The notes beneath the pieces are model-generated. The model was not told the origin of the DNA. It ran no database searches and saw only the letters and a list, made by a program, of their open reading frames with translations. DNA of 64,000 nucleotides. Origin: Brugia malayi (taxonomy: Eukaryota; Nematoda; Chromadorea; Rhabditida; Onchocercidae). Numbering within the stretch: the stretch's first letter is position 1; the number at the start of each line of letters is the position of its first letter. The translations under genes were made by a program, and so were the position numbers. Below, piece by piece: positions 13,105 to 25,957 of the stretch. The stretch covers positions 12,071,721-12,135,720 of the forward strand of contig NW_025062479.1 of the NCBI RefSeq assembly GCF_000002995.4, in the 5' to 3' direction.

Positions 13105-16100
13105 CTAATCTTTAAAATAAACAATGATTTTTGCCGAACGCACGTCGCAATGCAAGGACGGTGGCAGATCAAATATTACCTCTGAAAGCATGATTTTATA
13201 AACTTATTAAAAGATGAAATATTTTCAGGAATAGATACCGATAAAGTAGCCTATATCCAAATAAGTCTGATAACACTAAACATTTGATTCAAATTTTAAG
13301 AACAAAGACAAAGATATGAAATCAAAAATTTTTTTTGAACTGATATGCAAAAATCAAAGAAAAAGTAGATAAAAAAAGCAAAATATTCCACACAACATAC
13401 CTTCGGCTTTACATTTACCAAGATTATATCGGTGTTGTTTGGCAGCTCTCATCAGCAAGAAACATAGACTTCGAATATTTTGATCAATAGGTATCACGTC
13501 AAACATTTCAAGGTGATCATCATCAACAGCAAGCATTAATGTTTGGAACAGTGAATTATCAGCATGAGTGAAACATCGTCTAAAACTTTGGCTGAAGCAT
13601 AAGAAAGCTGCATCCCAAGAATTTGAAATTACCAGAAATTACCAGAATTTATTGGTAAACTATCAAAATTCAATCTTTCACTGAACCAATAGCAGTAATA
13701 GTAGAGAAATAGTAGAAAAACTGAAGATAAACATACTCAATATCGCTTCCTACTCGTAAATTATCTCGATCATAAACGTACAACCGATAAGCAAATGATT
13801 GCTTTTCAAGTTTTCGCCATGTCTCATCCCAGTAAAAATCAGCCGGAATATCTTTCTGCAGTAAACTTTCAGGATTAGGCAATCAGATTCTCTAACAGGA
13901 TGAAATTACAAGTTTCAATGATAGTACTCGTCAAATGATCGATGATCGAATTAACACTGATTTACAGCAAAAGGACGAAAAAATTCTTTTCCATATAGAG
14001 TTATAAATAGTAGTGAAAGGGCACAAATATAGATGTATCGTCAAGAATTGTTCCTTTCTCTGCCTTTTTCAATTAATTTTTTGTATCAGTAAGAGCTTGG
14101 AGTATAAAATTGATTTAAGGTTAGGCAAAAAAATGACATGGAAAAGATGAACACATTTATCAGCTATCAATGAGTAATCAAAATCAAAATGAAATAAAAA
14201 CAATTCTTTAGCTGGATATATTGTTGACCAAAATATATTCGAGAAATTAGATAATTACGAACCGCTTCACATGAATTATAATTGTAACCATCAGCATCAA
14301 GTTTGGAACGATTTTGCCAATCTAATTCGTAAATGAAACGTTTCACCAAATAATTTTTATCCTTTAAAAAAATGTAAAAAACTGTTTGATAGAAAGAGTT
14401 AAAATATATAAGCACATGAAATTTATGACTAATCTATCTATACAAACTTGTGTGCATTGTTTCTTAAAACAACCTGTTCGAGGCTTTTATTGCACCATTT
14501 TTTGATCAGATGTGATTCCAAAATTTGTTTAGCTGTCGGACGTGCTGATGGATCCAAGTTGAGCATTGTATCATTCAGATATTGCTTCAAATTTCCATCA
14601 CCGCTTTGTGTCATTCGTACACAAAGTTGCTGGAAATTCCACATCTCGATTAACTGTTTCATAATATTCAAGAAGAATCTGTTTGACCCAAAGACTGAAA
14701 TATTTTACAAAAGGACAATAGATTTATCCATAAGTAGGATGGAAAGTTGAGCCACCATCATATCATTAATCATCCATCGAAACGGCATTCTTTTTTCTTC
14801 CATTTGGAGAGCGAACATGCGAGGTAAACGATGCCATTTCTCATTGGGGTAATAGCTGACCATATGAAGTATCAGCACACCCAATGACCAGATATCCGCT
14901 GAAGTCGAATAGTTCTTATAATCTGTTACGGTTGTCACACGTTTCAAATTATACTGCTAAAACAGAACGTCAAACATTCCCTTCCTATATTTTTAAAACT
15001 TCAAAAGTTTCAAAAAATTCTCAGCAAACAGTACTTTCTTCGTAATAGAACGTTTTAAGTTTTTATAACAATATGAATATATCGAACTGTTCATAGGTCA
15101 CAGCAAGCAAACAATTAAAATATGTTAACATATAGTAAGAAACTCAGCAACTGCTTGAATATAGCAGTACTACTGCTATATTCCTAAAGACGCAGTATAT
15201 GAACATTGTTCAGACAGGTGTCATGTTTGGTATCATGTTTGCTATGGAAACGGCGACACTTTTGAAGTAGCTCCTCTCTAACTTTGGGGTAATAAATGGT
15301 TGACCTTTTCAGCACACATATAATCAGGAACACCATCAGGGGTGCGGCATCTTTCAGCCAATCGTTCGCTTACAATCATCCGTGAATTGATAAAATTGCT
15401 CAGTTTGACAGTACCACCACGGGTTAGATAAATGTTTTCCGGTTGAATATCACTGAAATAGTTTCACTTAAAAACATAAAATCCTTTCAAACTTTGTTGA
15501 AAATGAAGAGGAGAAGATAAACTTATGAATAATATTTGCATCGTGAAGATAAGATAATGCTCTGCAAAGTTGCCGGACAATCATTGCAATGATGCGAATA
15601 TTCATCGGCTAAAAATGAAACTTTGTTTGCTGATTTGTTAATTATCATTACTGAATAATGCAATTTTGACATAAACTCATCGTTGTGTGGAGCACATTTG
15701 TGGAAAGTAATTCCGGAGATTCCGGAATCCACATCTTCCGAAGTAGTACAACAACCTTTCCCTCCTTATCACGGCGGTATTTATCAATTAGTTGTTCTAA
15801 CTGGTACAATCGAGGGAGAACCAGTTGTAAACAACACGAATGCTCTGTGACTACTGTAGCATGAGCGTGCATTACATTCGAATGACGAACTCTGCAACCA
15901 TTTCAAATTAGCTTTGCTTTAATTGGAATTGATATTAGTCTTTATAGTTGACAGTATTGGCAGTCTCATGTAAATGTAATATTTAGCAAAACGAAGGTAA
16001 ACAAATATTCTGATTTAAACTCCACAATTGATCGATATTCCTGCAATAGTTCTAACATCTTTCTAGAGATAACATTGACTGAAGGTTATTACCTTCGTAT

Positions 16101-16880
16101 AATTCTATAATCGTTAGTTTAAAAGTGATACCTATTCAGAATGTAAACTTCCATAACTATTCGCCGTATGAGTCGAGAAATCCTCTGTTGAAAAGTCTCC
16201 CTTATATCCCACAGATCATACAATATGTCATCCAAAATAGCACCAATACGTTTCGTTTTGATGACGCAGGGCCGAGGTTCCACATATGTGAAACCGTTAA
16301 AGGCTGGATAGGATCTGGCTGTCACAATGGAGCTGTAGCGTCCTTCAAAAAGCAAATCACCTAGAATGAAGACCAAAGACAGACATTGTCAAGTAACAAA
16401 TAATCGACATCTTATACTACTCATAGATAACACTGAAACATTTGCAACCAAACTTTATTTATTCCCATCTCTTCTTACATAATTCATTGAATTATCAAAG
16501 ACAGGAAATCTTCGATCAGCAAACTTTCGACTAATCAATCAATGGCTATTTGTTACCTGTGGCGTACTTTTTCGATGTAATTTCAGTGTGCCATTCATCA
16601 CGAATATCACTTCGCACACACTGAAACGATTCCTTCATCGCTCTGGCAAATTTAGCTCTGATTTCATTCCTTTTCATCTGTTCAATGCCATCTAACGATT
16701 CATTAATCTAAAGTCACTGTTAACAATTATAAGCTAATTTCTGAGAACATGGGTAAGGAATCTTAAGAAAATCATTTGTACCGTTGATTGGTTTCCTGGA
16801 ATCTTTTTGATTGGAGTTTTCGATTGCTGTGATGGCAAAAACTCTGGCATTTTTTTTGACAGGAATAGTTTAGTTGCCAT
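13105..16880 (-). CDS. Divergent protein kinase-like protein, probable pseudokinase, 593 aa
   Basis: Twelve exons keep phase: 16782-16880, 16557-16707, 16132-16360, 15756-15891, 15523-15608, 15305-15452, 14756-14956, 14474-14653, 14263-14361, 13687-13855, 13401-13607, 13105-13181. After a basic N-terminus the kinase fold starts near residue 84 with a weak glycine loop (EGRYSSIVTA), then VIK (Lys118), VTEHS, LPRLYQLEQLIDKY, and LSYLHDANIIHNDIQPEN. The HRD motif reads HND (233-235). The DFG site reads SNF (252-254), so the magnesium-binding Asp is missing. SADIWSLGVL and LDPSARPTAKQIL mark the C-lobe. About 160 residues follow that I do not recognise. The glycine-loop and DFG changes suggest weak or absent catalysis, as in STRAD-type scaffolds, but no orthologue is assigned. 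The join between exons 7 and 8 is the least certain: the direct read-through contains a TAA. Confidence 0.75.
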
Positions 16881-19800
16881 TATCTGAAGAAATTTATTTC
16901 AACTTTATTAAGTTTTGCACCGAAAACATGAAAGTTTCACTCTGCAGGCAATAAATAAACACTACTCAAGAAATTCTTCACATCCACCAAAGTTTTTTTC
17001 CCGATGGATTGAAGACTTACAGATTGGCTATAAAGCAAATATTAGTTTAGAACAGTTTTTCTGGTTATTTATTTTCCCTGAAAAATATCAACCCTCCAAC
17101 TAGAAGATCACCCAAAGATATTTCATGCAGTCCAGAACTTATAAAAAAGCTTTTGTAACATCTAACATTGCGTATTATCAATCTTTGCTTGCGAGAATTC
17201 TCTTTCTAGTTGTATGATTCATATTTTATTCCCACAAATGTTGTTTGCATCGAAAAATGCACCATAAGGTACATTTATTACCTCTATGATATGTTTGAAT
17301 GATATATAACTCATATAATGGCAGTTTTTTTTTTTTTTTTTTTAAACATTGAAATGCACAAAAATGATAAGGCCGTTTTTAAGGATCAATTTGGGCGGAT
17401 GTACGACAGTTATATGTTTTATTTCTTATGATAAATAAAGCTTAGCGCTGTTTCAATCTTTTTCAAGGACAAAATCATTTGTTTATACAATTATTGATTT
17501 ACTTTTTCAGTTGTCTATAATGTCTTATAATATGAATTGTACCAGAATGGATACTGCTATGGATATAACCTGAACTATTCTACTAATTAGTATAGAAATG
17601 CTTTTCATAAGCTTCTCATACGGAAGAAAGTTGAAAAAAGTTCTCCTTAATATTAAGTCTTTTAAAATTATTTCCAGATTACAATCTGACTGATCAGACA
17701 GATACCACAGTCTCTTTCAATTCCGAAAAACAGTGAGGTTATTGGTCAGTTGTCATCAGGAATGTGAATTGTTGAAAAAAACAGGACATACACTGAAGTC
17801 ATAATATTGGTCACTTAGGTAACTGATTATGTTTGACCATGATAACAAAGCAAGCAAAAAAGATGCATTACAATTTTGACATGTCTAATACTAAAATTTA
17901 CTGTTAACTAAAATTCAATTTGAATCCATACAGCCTTCTAAATGCTGCTTTTCTAGAATTTAAAACGTATGCTGGCTTCATTGATATAACAATGGTTGAA
18001 TAACAACAAGATAAAAGCAAAATACCAGTACACGAAAGTCAACAATATTATGCTTTATTGTGGTAGTTGCGTAAATATCAGACATCTGGTAACAATGTCT
18101 ATTATCACCAGTCATTGTGATACCAATAATGGCAAATCACAAAACAGGATTGAAAGTAATGTTGCATTCTCCTGGATGACTACATACTTTTCTTTCTTTG
18201 TCTAACATCATTTGCATATTTTCGCTTCTCAAATGTCCATCATTTTTTAGACCTCACAAAACAATTCCGAGAATAACAAATTAATAAATTCATCGAAATC
18301 TTTGTGAACAAAACTGCATCAATAAAAGTGGTGAAAAAGGGATAAAAAGCGGAGTTACAAGTGACCCATTAAATTATATAAAACTTATTATCTTCCATTG
18401 AATGAACATTCACATACTACTAAGCCAATGGTAAAATTTCATACACGTGTATTTGAATGTACATGAGTTGTCACATGACAGGTTTTCAGAATTTATGAGC
18501 AATTCTGATCAAGACTTCAATAATTCAAGATTTGCTTCCGTCTATATCGAAATACATCGAATTAATAATGTGTACGGAAGAGGAGAGATAACTATGAGAA
18601 ATGGTAAAATTATTGAACATTTCCATGTCACGCGCTATTTGTATTGATTATTGAATCTTCCTTATCAACAATAATCCTTCTCACGTACGCTAAATAATTT
18701 CCTAACATTTGCCATTCTAAGAACTTCGAGTTAATAGAGTGAATTTTCCCCTTACTATTAGGCCATCGTCATGCGTTATCCAGGTACCACTACTTGTCAA
18801 AATTAAGTTTATTGTTTTTATTTCATCCAGTCACGCTTAAACCAAGGTAACCAAGCAAACTGCCAATTTGTGATAAGGAATTGCTGGTGTGGTCAGTTTT
18901 TATTATAAAGATTAGTTTAGGAAAGAAGAAGGAAAGGAAAAGGTAATGTCAATAATTTTTGATTTATAGATGCCATTAATCTTTCAGTTTGATGGAAAGA
19001 CCTCATCACGTTTTACCTAATGACACTTTTTATTTTTTATTGAATTAACTCGCATTTCAAGTTCACATGAAATGAGTAAAAAATATAAAATTGGAAAAAA
19101 ATGGAGACCTAAAACTATACAGAGTTCTAGGCTAGAAGTAGTTCACTTACAACTCACGACAATAGCTTTCGTATTAAATGGAGAATTGTTATTCAAAAGT
19201 ATGGAAAACAATCAGAGCAACGGCAAAGCTTTACATAAAAGCCACTTAAAAACAAAAAGTATTTAATCCCAATTTTGATAAAGTTTACCATTGGATCGTA
19301 AAACTCTAGAATTGTAGTTGGTACATCATTAGCTCTAAACTTGAAATACTAGCTATATTCCTAAAGTGAAATAATAAATAGTTTTAAACCAGCTGACGAT
19401 TTTTCCATAAATTTCCATAGACAGACTTTCCTACTCTCACATTAATGATACGAATTGTCAATTATTAAGTAATGCTTGATGCTGATAATGCCGGTACACT
19501 TTTCATTGTAATATTACACTTTTATTTATTTCCCATACTTTGGAGGCTTCAGATATGGCAGTAAAGAAAGTTGTCACCTGACTAAGATTGTTTTGCTAAT
19601 GCCACAAGTCAGATCGAATGAGCTTACTGTTGCACTGAGAGCTGAAACATCCATAAGATCATCTGATCTCCTTCAGTGATGATAGAGATTAAACTGTCAC
19701 CCAATTTCAACAGTTATATAACAAGATTAATATAATGTTTAAGCTTAAAATGCACTTTTTCCAAGTAACCTTTTCATTCCAACTCTCTCAGAAGGAAATT

Positions 19801-22009
19801 GAGGGTGATCAACAAGTAGCAAATACTTTTAATTTATATGTTTAACTTTTTTGTTTCTCTTACTTATTTAATGAAAGGATATATGGTTAAAATCTGAAAG
19901 TGTGTCTTAGCGCTTTAGTATCAGAAAGTGTGAACTTCAAGTGCCTTGTAATGTAATGAGGAAGAAGAAAAGGGAAATTTATTCCAAAAAAAAAAGGAAA
20001 AATTTAGTCAGTAGGATTTGACTATATTATCATAGATAATAGGCATCTCGAATGATTGGATAATGGCTGTTGATTCAATCTTCTTTATACCTATTCATTA
20101 TATGTATTACCTAAAGCTAAACTTTGAATTCTATTGTAAATACATGCATGTACTTTAATTCATCGATTTGTTCAGATTGTAAATCAAATCATTTGAATTT
20201 CTATTTCAGTCTTAGGATTTGATTTAGATTGGCGGCATTTTCATCTGTACGATTTGAACACCTCAATTATACTAAGGTATTAGCTGGGTGTTGCAAACGG
20301 TTCCTCTTATCATTCCTAATTCTAAACTCGTAAGATAACAACAATTTATCACTTATTTTAATATAATTTCTTCTCGCTTTGCGTCTAAATGACGGTGTCT
20401 AAAGAACAGCATTAGCAATGCATTTTTTTTTACGAAATAATGGATTTCATCCTTTATTTCAAATTTTAAGTTATTCAATGTTTACCTTACTGCTACTTGC
20501 TAATTACACTTTTTTGACACGCGTTCTTTATTTTTCCAGATGGATGTTACACGTCCAGTTGAATGAATCGTTTTTAGATCGGTTTAAAGAGCACGGTAAA
20601 GTAGTAACCTGTCAGAATTTGAATATAAAAGTTGACTTTTGCTAGCTTCTATCTTATGCTTAATTTGTTAAAATAGAGTAAAAGTAAAGAGAAATAGTAA
20701 AAAAAGTAAAAAATAAAAAAAAGGAGTAAAAAAATAAAAAAAATAGAATAAAGGAAAAATATGGTACAATTTGCGAACGATGACTGTTTACTTTTTATAA
20801 TTGTATTGATCCTAAAAATCAAATCTGTTTTTTCCTTCTTTTTCTTTTTTTTTTACTTTTTATACTCCTTTAACAACTTGAACTACTTAAAATTCAAAAC
20901 TTGATTTCTGTGAGACTGAATTTAAATTATCAGTGTTGCATTTTGCATTGATGGCCGAAACAGTTCGCTTCCGTGTTAAATTTTTATTTGGTTTATCTTT
21001 CAAGTAACTAAAAAATTGAATTTGGTGAATTGATACTGGACGTATAATTAAACCAATATGTCTGGCAGCAAGATTTAGGCATTACTGGCTTAATTAATGT
21101 AATCAAGGCAAAAAGTTATCTTCTAAAACTTTTGCACATTTTATAATGTTTACATGTTTTCAGTTTGACGGCTATTTGACATATGCGTGAATCTCAGCAT
21201 CTTAAAATTTCATGACACATTCAGTTTTATCGGCTTTTCCGCCATATTGTTCTACATTAGTTGGAAGTGCAAATTTTTGCTTAAATCGAAAAAAAATACA
21301 CGCAGAGCAACTGCTAGTGGTAATAAAATTGAAAACAAAAATCACTAAAGAAAATAAACAAATAAGTTTAAGTTGAAACATGCTACTATGACTCTGACGT
21401 GACCTGAGTGGGACTATTCCAAACTGGCACTATCATATCCTGTCTCTCATGGTTTTCTTAGCCATAAATAGTTATCAGTTAGGAAAACAAAGATCTATAT
21501 TCAACTCATAAGTCGCAGTTCTGAATAGAACGCGAAATTAACACATAAATTTTAAGATTTCACTAGTTCAACTTCTGTGTCTTCGTCTCTTCAGGCAATA
21601 CGATTTCATTTGATAGCTAAGACGAGATTACAAAGCAGTCACTTCTTAGCAACCATACTGAAAACATATTGTTTAGATTTCACTAAAAATTTAGTACGGA
21701 ACAGGTAAGGAAGTTGTTCAGATTTTGGGAAGACATCGTTGCGCTACGTCTCATCGAACGGCCAGGAATTAATGACTGGTTAGCTATAACGTGACAGCTC
21801 GGTTTGTTCGGGTGTTCCGTGGTTGATGTTTACTGACTCTCATTTTTTGTGGTATGTTCTTTCTTCGGTATGTTTGGTGAGGGTTAACCAGATCCTGTTC
21901 GGGGATAGATTTGAATTTGATTTCGTGGATTCTAATAAGGAACTGTGCCTATGTTGCCTAGACAAAGTGCGCTAAGGAATATGAGGAGGAGACACTAAGT
22001 ACGTATAAT
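16881..22009. other. Intergenic, about 5 kb, no supported gene
   Basis: Promoter side of the minus-strand kinase gene on the left and of SPT2 on the right. It holds a 19-T run (17325-17343) and an A-rich GTAAAA/AATAAA tract (20680-20760). Open frames of 60-75 codons occur but have no splice context or recognisable motif. Confidence 0.5.
17325..17343. repeat. Poly-T tract
   Basis: Uninterrupted run of 19 T followed by AAAC. Simple sequence only. Confidence 0.9.
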
Positions 22010-22013
22010 TTCA
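22002..22013 (+). promoter_or_regulatory. Likely spliced-leader acceptor of the SPT2 gene
   Basis: A TAATTTCAG acceptor lies about 35 bases before the SPT2 start codon, with no coding exon upstream in phase. In nematodes this arrangement usually marks the SL trans-splice site, giving a very short 5' UTR. Inferred, not shown. Confidence 0.5.
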
Positions 22014-22046
22014 GATTAATGGTAATGATATAGTAGGTCGTTATTT

Positions 22047-25000
22047 ATGGATTTATTTGATGACATATTAAGACAAGCAAGCAGTAATACTAAAAATGCG
22101 AGTAAAGAAATCAAGAAGATCGATGAAGCGCATCAAATGACCAAAAAATGTATGAATGTGCGGTTGGCTGCGGAACGGAAGCAACTGAAAGTTGTAAAGC
22201 CTCCTCTCGAAAAACCGAAACCGAAAGTATTTTAGATTATTCATTATTTGTTCATTTGTTTTTTATATTTTAGCTTTTCTTACATTTTCCTTTGGACAAA
22301 ATGATATCTGATAGAGTATGGCACTTATTGAGTTTTTTTTTTTTTGATTTTAATTTCATAAGTCCATTTCTTTGGATGAAGCAAAATCTTACCGAGAGAA
22401 GTAATGATATTATTGTACTTGAGCAGGTCTTCTCCACTTTTTCACTTTTTTAAGAAATGACATTTTGCTGGGAGTGGAACCTAAATAGAATGAATTAGCG
22501 AACTGAATGAATTTTCATTCACTGGAATTTTTCCTTGAACTTCTCATTGATTCCATGCAACATATTCCCACATGGCAACAGAAATCACCCCGAACAGTCT
22601 CAGTCCCACTTCTGTCTGTGCGATGTAAGACGTCCTACTTCACCATCTGGTTAATTACATTTTTTTCTGAGTTATAAAATTTGCGTAACCGACGGACGGC
22701 AGTATCTTCGCTGCTGATCGAAGCTTCGGAATTAATGCTTAATCACGACTCAGCTGTTGGGGCGGTGGTATTTACGCATCTTGCTAAAGTGATTAGAATA
22801 GATTATGAAGCTGATTTTAGCCATATTTCATAATCACGCATTTTGGTGGACCTCATTATTCTTGTCGTCCTTAGTTGCTTTAAAGCTGTAGTGTTATCTG
22901 TATGGTCAAATTTTTTATCTTACGCTTTTTTTTTTTCTTAAGGATTCTGTAGATAGATAGCACTGAAGAATAGTTTATGTAAAAGTGAATCTGTTTGCAT
23001 TGCATGAACTAAGTTTTCAGTTTGTCATTCCGAAGAAAAAAGCGAAAGAAGATTCGGTTGTTGATAAGAGCAGAATAGTATTATTTCTGAAGAAAAGGGA
23101 GGAAGAGAAGCGGAAAGCTTTAACTGAAAAAAAGAAGCAAAAAGAGGAGCTTATAAAATTAAGGTTGCAAAGTTATGGTGGAAAGGTTAGGATTTTTTTT
23201 TAATTCTGAGGAGCTTCATCAAATCAGAAGTGCAATGGTTTACTTTCTGTAACTCTCATCTGGGCGAAGGAATTCGTATTCGTTTCTTTTGAAATGATTG
23301 GATTCATTTTTTATTATTTTTTTTTTTTTTTCTTCAGGCAAATAAAAAGCTTGCTAAGCAGTTTGGTAGCACTGCAGTTGAACTACAACAAAAATATGGT
23401 AATGATCGCGAACACGAAGAACACTTGAAAAGGCAGCAAATCAAAGAGAAGGTCAATTTCATGTGTAACTGTATAATTGATAAAAACTGTGTTAACTGTT
23501 TCCCTACATGAGGCAGTGTTAGTGAGTTATGCGGCATTTAATCTTTTTATGATGGTACTACCAACACATGGGTTCAATTGCTCATCCTCGGTCTGTGAAT
23601 TGGGTCTGTCTTGCCTATCATTAAACCATTTAAGTCGATTGCTAATCTAATCTTATAGTTTTAAGTATAAGTTATTAAGAAATGTGGCATTTGCATCGGA
23701 ATGTGTAATATATAATTATTGATTTATATTCATGAAGTCAGTATTTCTTTATGAAGTTCTCCCCTTTCTATAATGTGTTCTTTTGAGCACACTTTTCTGT
23801 GTCTCTTCTGTAGGAAGAAGTTGGTCGTCTCAACTGTAAGTTGCGTGGAACTGTTGTGAAGGCTTTGGAACGGAAGAAGGTAGTTGAGAAAATAAGTGCA
23901 GAATCTTGCGGAAATGGTCCTTATAGAGTCTACATTAACAAAAAGAATACTTTGAGACATTTGACGTGAGTTCATTCTATCTGCGTATATATACTATATA
24001 TCTAAGCAAGTAATAATCTTAAAATGCCGTTTGCTTATTTTTTTATTTATTCAATATTAATTTCAGAATCTGCAAAAAAATTCCGAAGTGCTTTCGTGTT
24101 TTAGGAAGGAGGATTCTCCGGGGCCTTCCACGTCTTGTGTCTTGGAAAGTAAATCCAGAAAAATTGATGCGAACATTGTGGTTAAACGTCGCTTACCTCC
24201 ATCAGAGTCAAATTTCTTCTCCTTAATGAAGAAAGTTGGTGACATTCATTGTAGTGGAACTAGTTTCGTGTTTCAATATTCAGTAAAATGTCCAAAGTGT
24301 TATAAGTATTACAATCCTTGAGTTTCATTTAATCCTTGATATTGGTTATTTTTGTGAATGGGAAGAACATACAGTGATAGATGATGCGGATCATTTGTAT
24401 ATGCAAAACTTAACATTCGGTCGAGCTCAAAATGCTATAGCTTATAAGTTAACGAAAATTCTGAATGGGGAATTCTATTTCAGGCAGAAGCAATCCGGAA
24501 TGGCGAAGCATCCCCTAGCCCACCACCGCTTTCCACCCCACTTCTTTCAAAAAAAAGTGGGCTGCTTCGGCGAAACATTAAGGAAATTAAATATCACGAG
24601 GGCAAATTAAAACCAGCAACTGAGACCAATAAGAAAACTTTTGCTGCACAACGGAGGTTTATTTTTACTGTTGAATAGTAAATAAAGTGTGATGCATAGA
24701 AGACAATGTCATTACGTCATATATTTAGTTCTAATGCTACAAAAAAGATGAGTGATATTCAAACTAGTCATGACGAAGAACAGAAAATGCGATCTTCTGC
24801 ATCTTCTTTTAAATCCCCATCACGGCGGTATCTTCCAGGAGATATCAGGTTTGTTTGAATTAATTTTGCTTCATATCCGATTTTCTAGATTTTTAATGTT
24901 TTTGAATCGTATTCATTTGGTCTAAATTTTGATTATGTCCTGACTTTATTATCATGCAGGTTGTTTCACTGAAGTCAGTTGTTTCAGATATCAAAGACTT

Positions 25001-25957
25001 CCTCCAGAGCGATCTCAGGCAGCTGTCAGGGCAGGTGGTAATCCAGCTAGTTTACCAAAAACTAATGTGAAAGGATCTAATACTAAGGATTCACATGCAA
25101 GGTGAAAATATGGCGTGCTGATTTTAATTAATTTGAAATAGTTTTTTCTTCTATTAGATACTGTGCGTAACTTAAAATGAGAATCAGTAAATAAGAACAA
25201 ACAGGATTGAATTTAGTATTCTTCGGACTTCATTGATGACTTTTGAAATTTGCAAATAGAATACTATTGTCTAAGAAGAGGAGTATGTATGGAACTACTT
25301 TCGGAGTAATTTCTTTTTGAAAGCAAAAAAATTTCCAGTGGGTAGCCGATAATCGGCTGCAGGTTCCATCGAGACAAATGGTGTCGCGAGAGAAATCATT
25401 TCCTCGTTTAAAAGCCTATGAACGTATACGTTTAAAGGAACGACGTTGTTTAGAAGACTATCTTTCCATTATGACTTTATGTATTGAAATCAACCTACTC
25501 TATAAATATAGTCTGTATTTAGGCTGCGTCGACTAGGAGAAAATGATGATTTGGTTGAGGATATTGATGATGAAGAGTATGATAGTGACATGGATGACTT
25601 CATTGATGATAGCGAATTTGATGAACATCTGAAACGCGGCGATTTGGAAGAAACATTGCGGTATTTTTCATGCTAAATATTACCATCTCGTTTCCAGTTG
25701 CATACATTGTCTACTTTATAAGATTTTTTTAAATTTTACACCTCTTTAAATGTTTTTGTTCTCAACTGTTATATTATTTAAGATTAATAAATCCACGCTA
25801 TGACAAAAATCGTTGGAAGTTAAGGGAGAGGATGATTGACGATCGTCACATGGAAGCAAGTTATCGCGATATTGCTCGTGAGGAGAAGCGAAGTTCAAGA
25901 ATAGGTCTAATTGAAGACATTCGAGAAGCTCACTGCGGTAAAAGTGTTGCGTTATGA
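22047..25957 (+). CDS. spt-2: SPT2 chromatin protein homologue, 486 aa
   Basis: SPT2 is a nuclear H3-H4 chaperone linked to transcription elongation. Ten exons keep phase: 22047-22226, 23021-23185, 23338-23451, 23814-23965, 24105-24234, 24484-24656, 24729-24848, 24988-25101, 25523-25660, 25783-25957. The N-terminal charged helix (LFLKKREEEKRKALTEKKKQ then KEELIKLRL) matches the SPTY2D1 N-terminal region. The middle is basic and serine-rich with little order. The C-terminal SPT2 domain begins around residue 382: an acidic block EYDSDMDDFIDD, then RERMIDDRHMEASY and REEKRSSRIGLIED, the conserved histone-binding helices. It ends GKSVAL. The start is the first ATG after the SL acceptor and opens with MDLFDDILRQAS, close to the family's MDF start. 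The C-terminal block identifies the family confidently; individual middle exon edges are less sure. Confidence 0.88.

Noticed and set aside
15523..15732. Open frame across two kinase exons in another frame
   Set aside because: Runs through an intron; the true frame is fixed by the YLHDANIIH motif and matching phases.
16915..17103. Open frame just upstream of the kinase-like gene
   Set aside because: Opposite strand to the gene, no motif, no splice context; likely promoter sequence.
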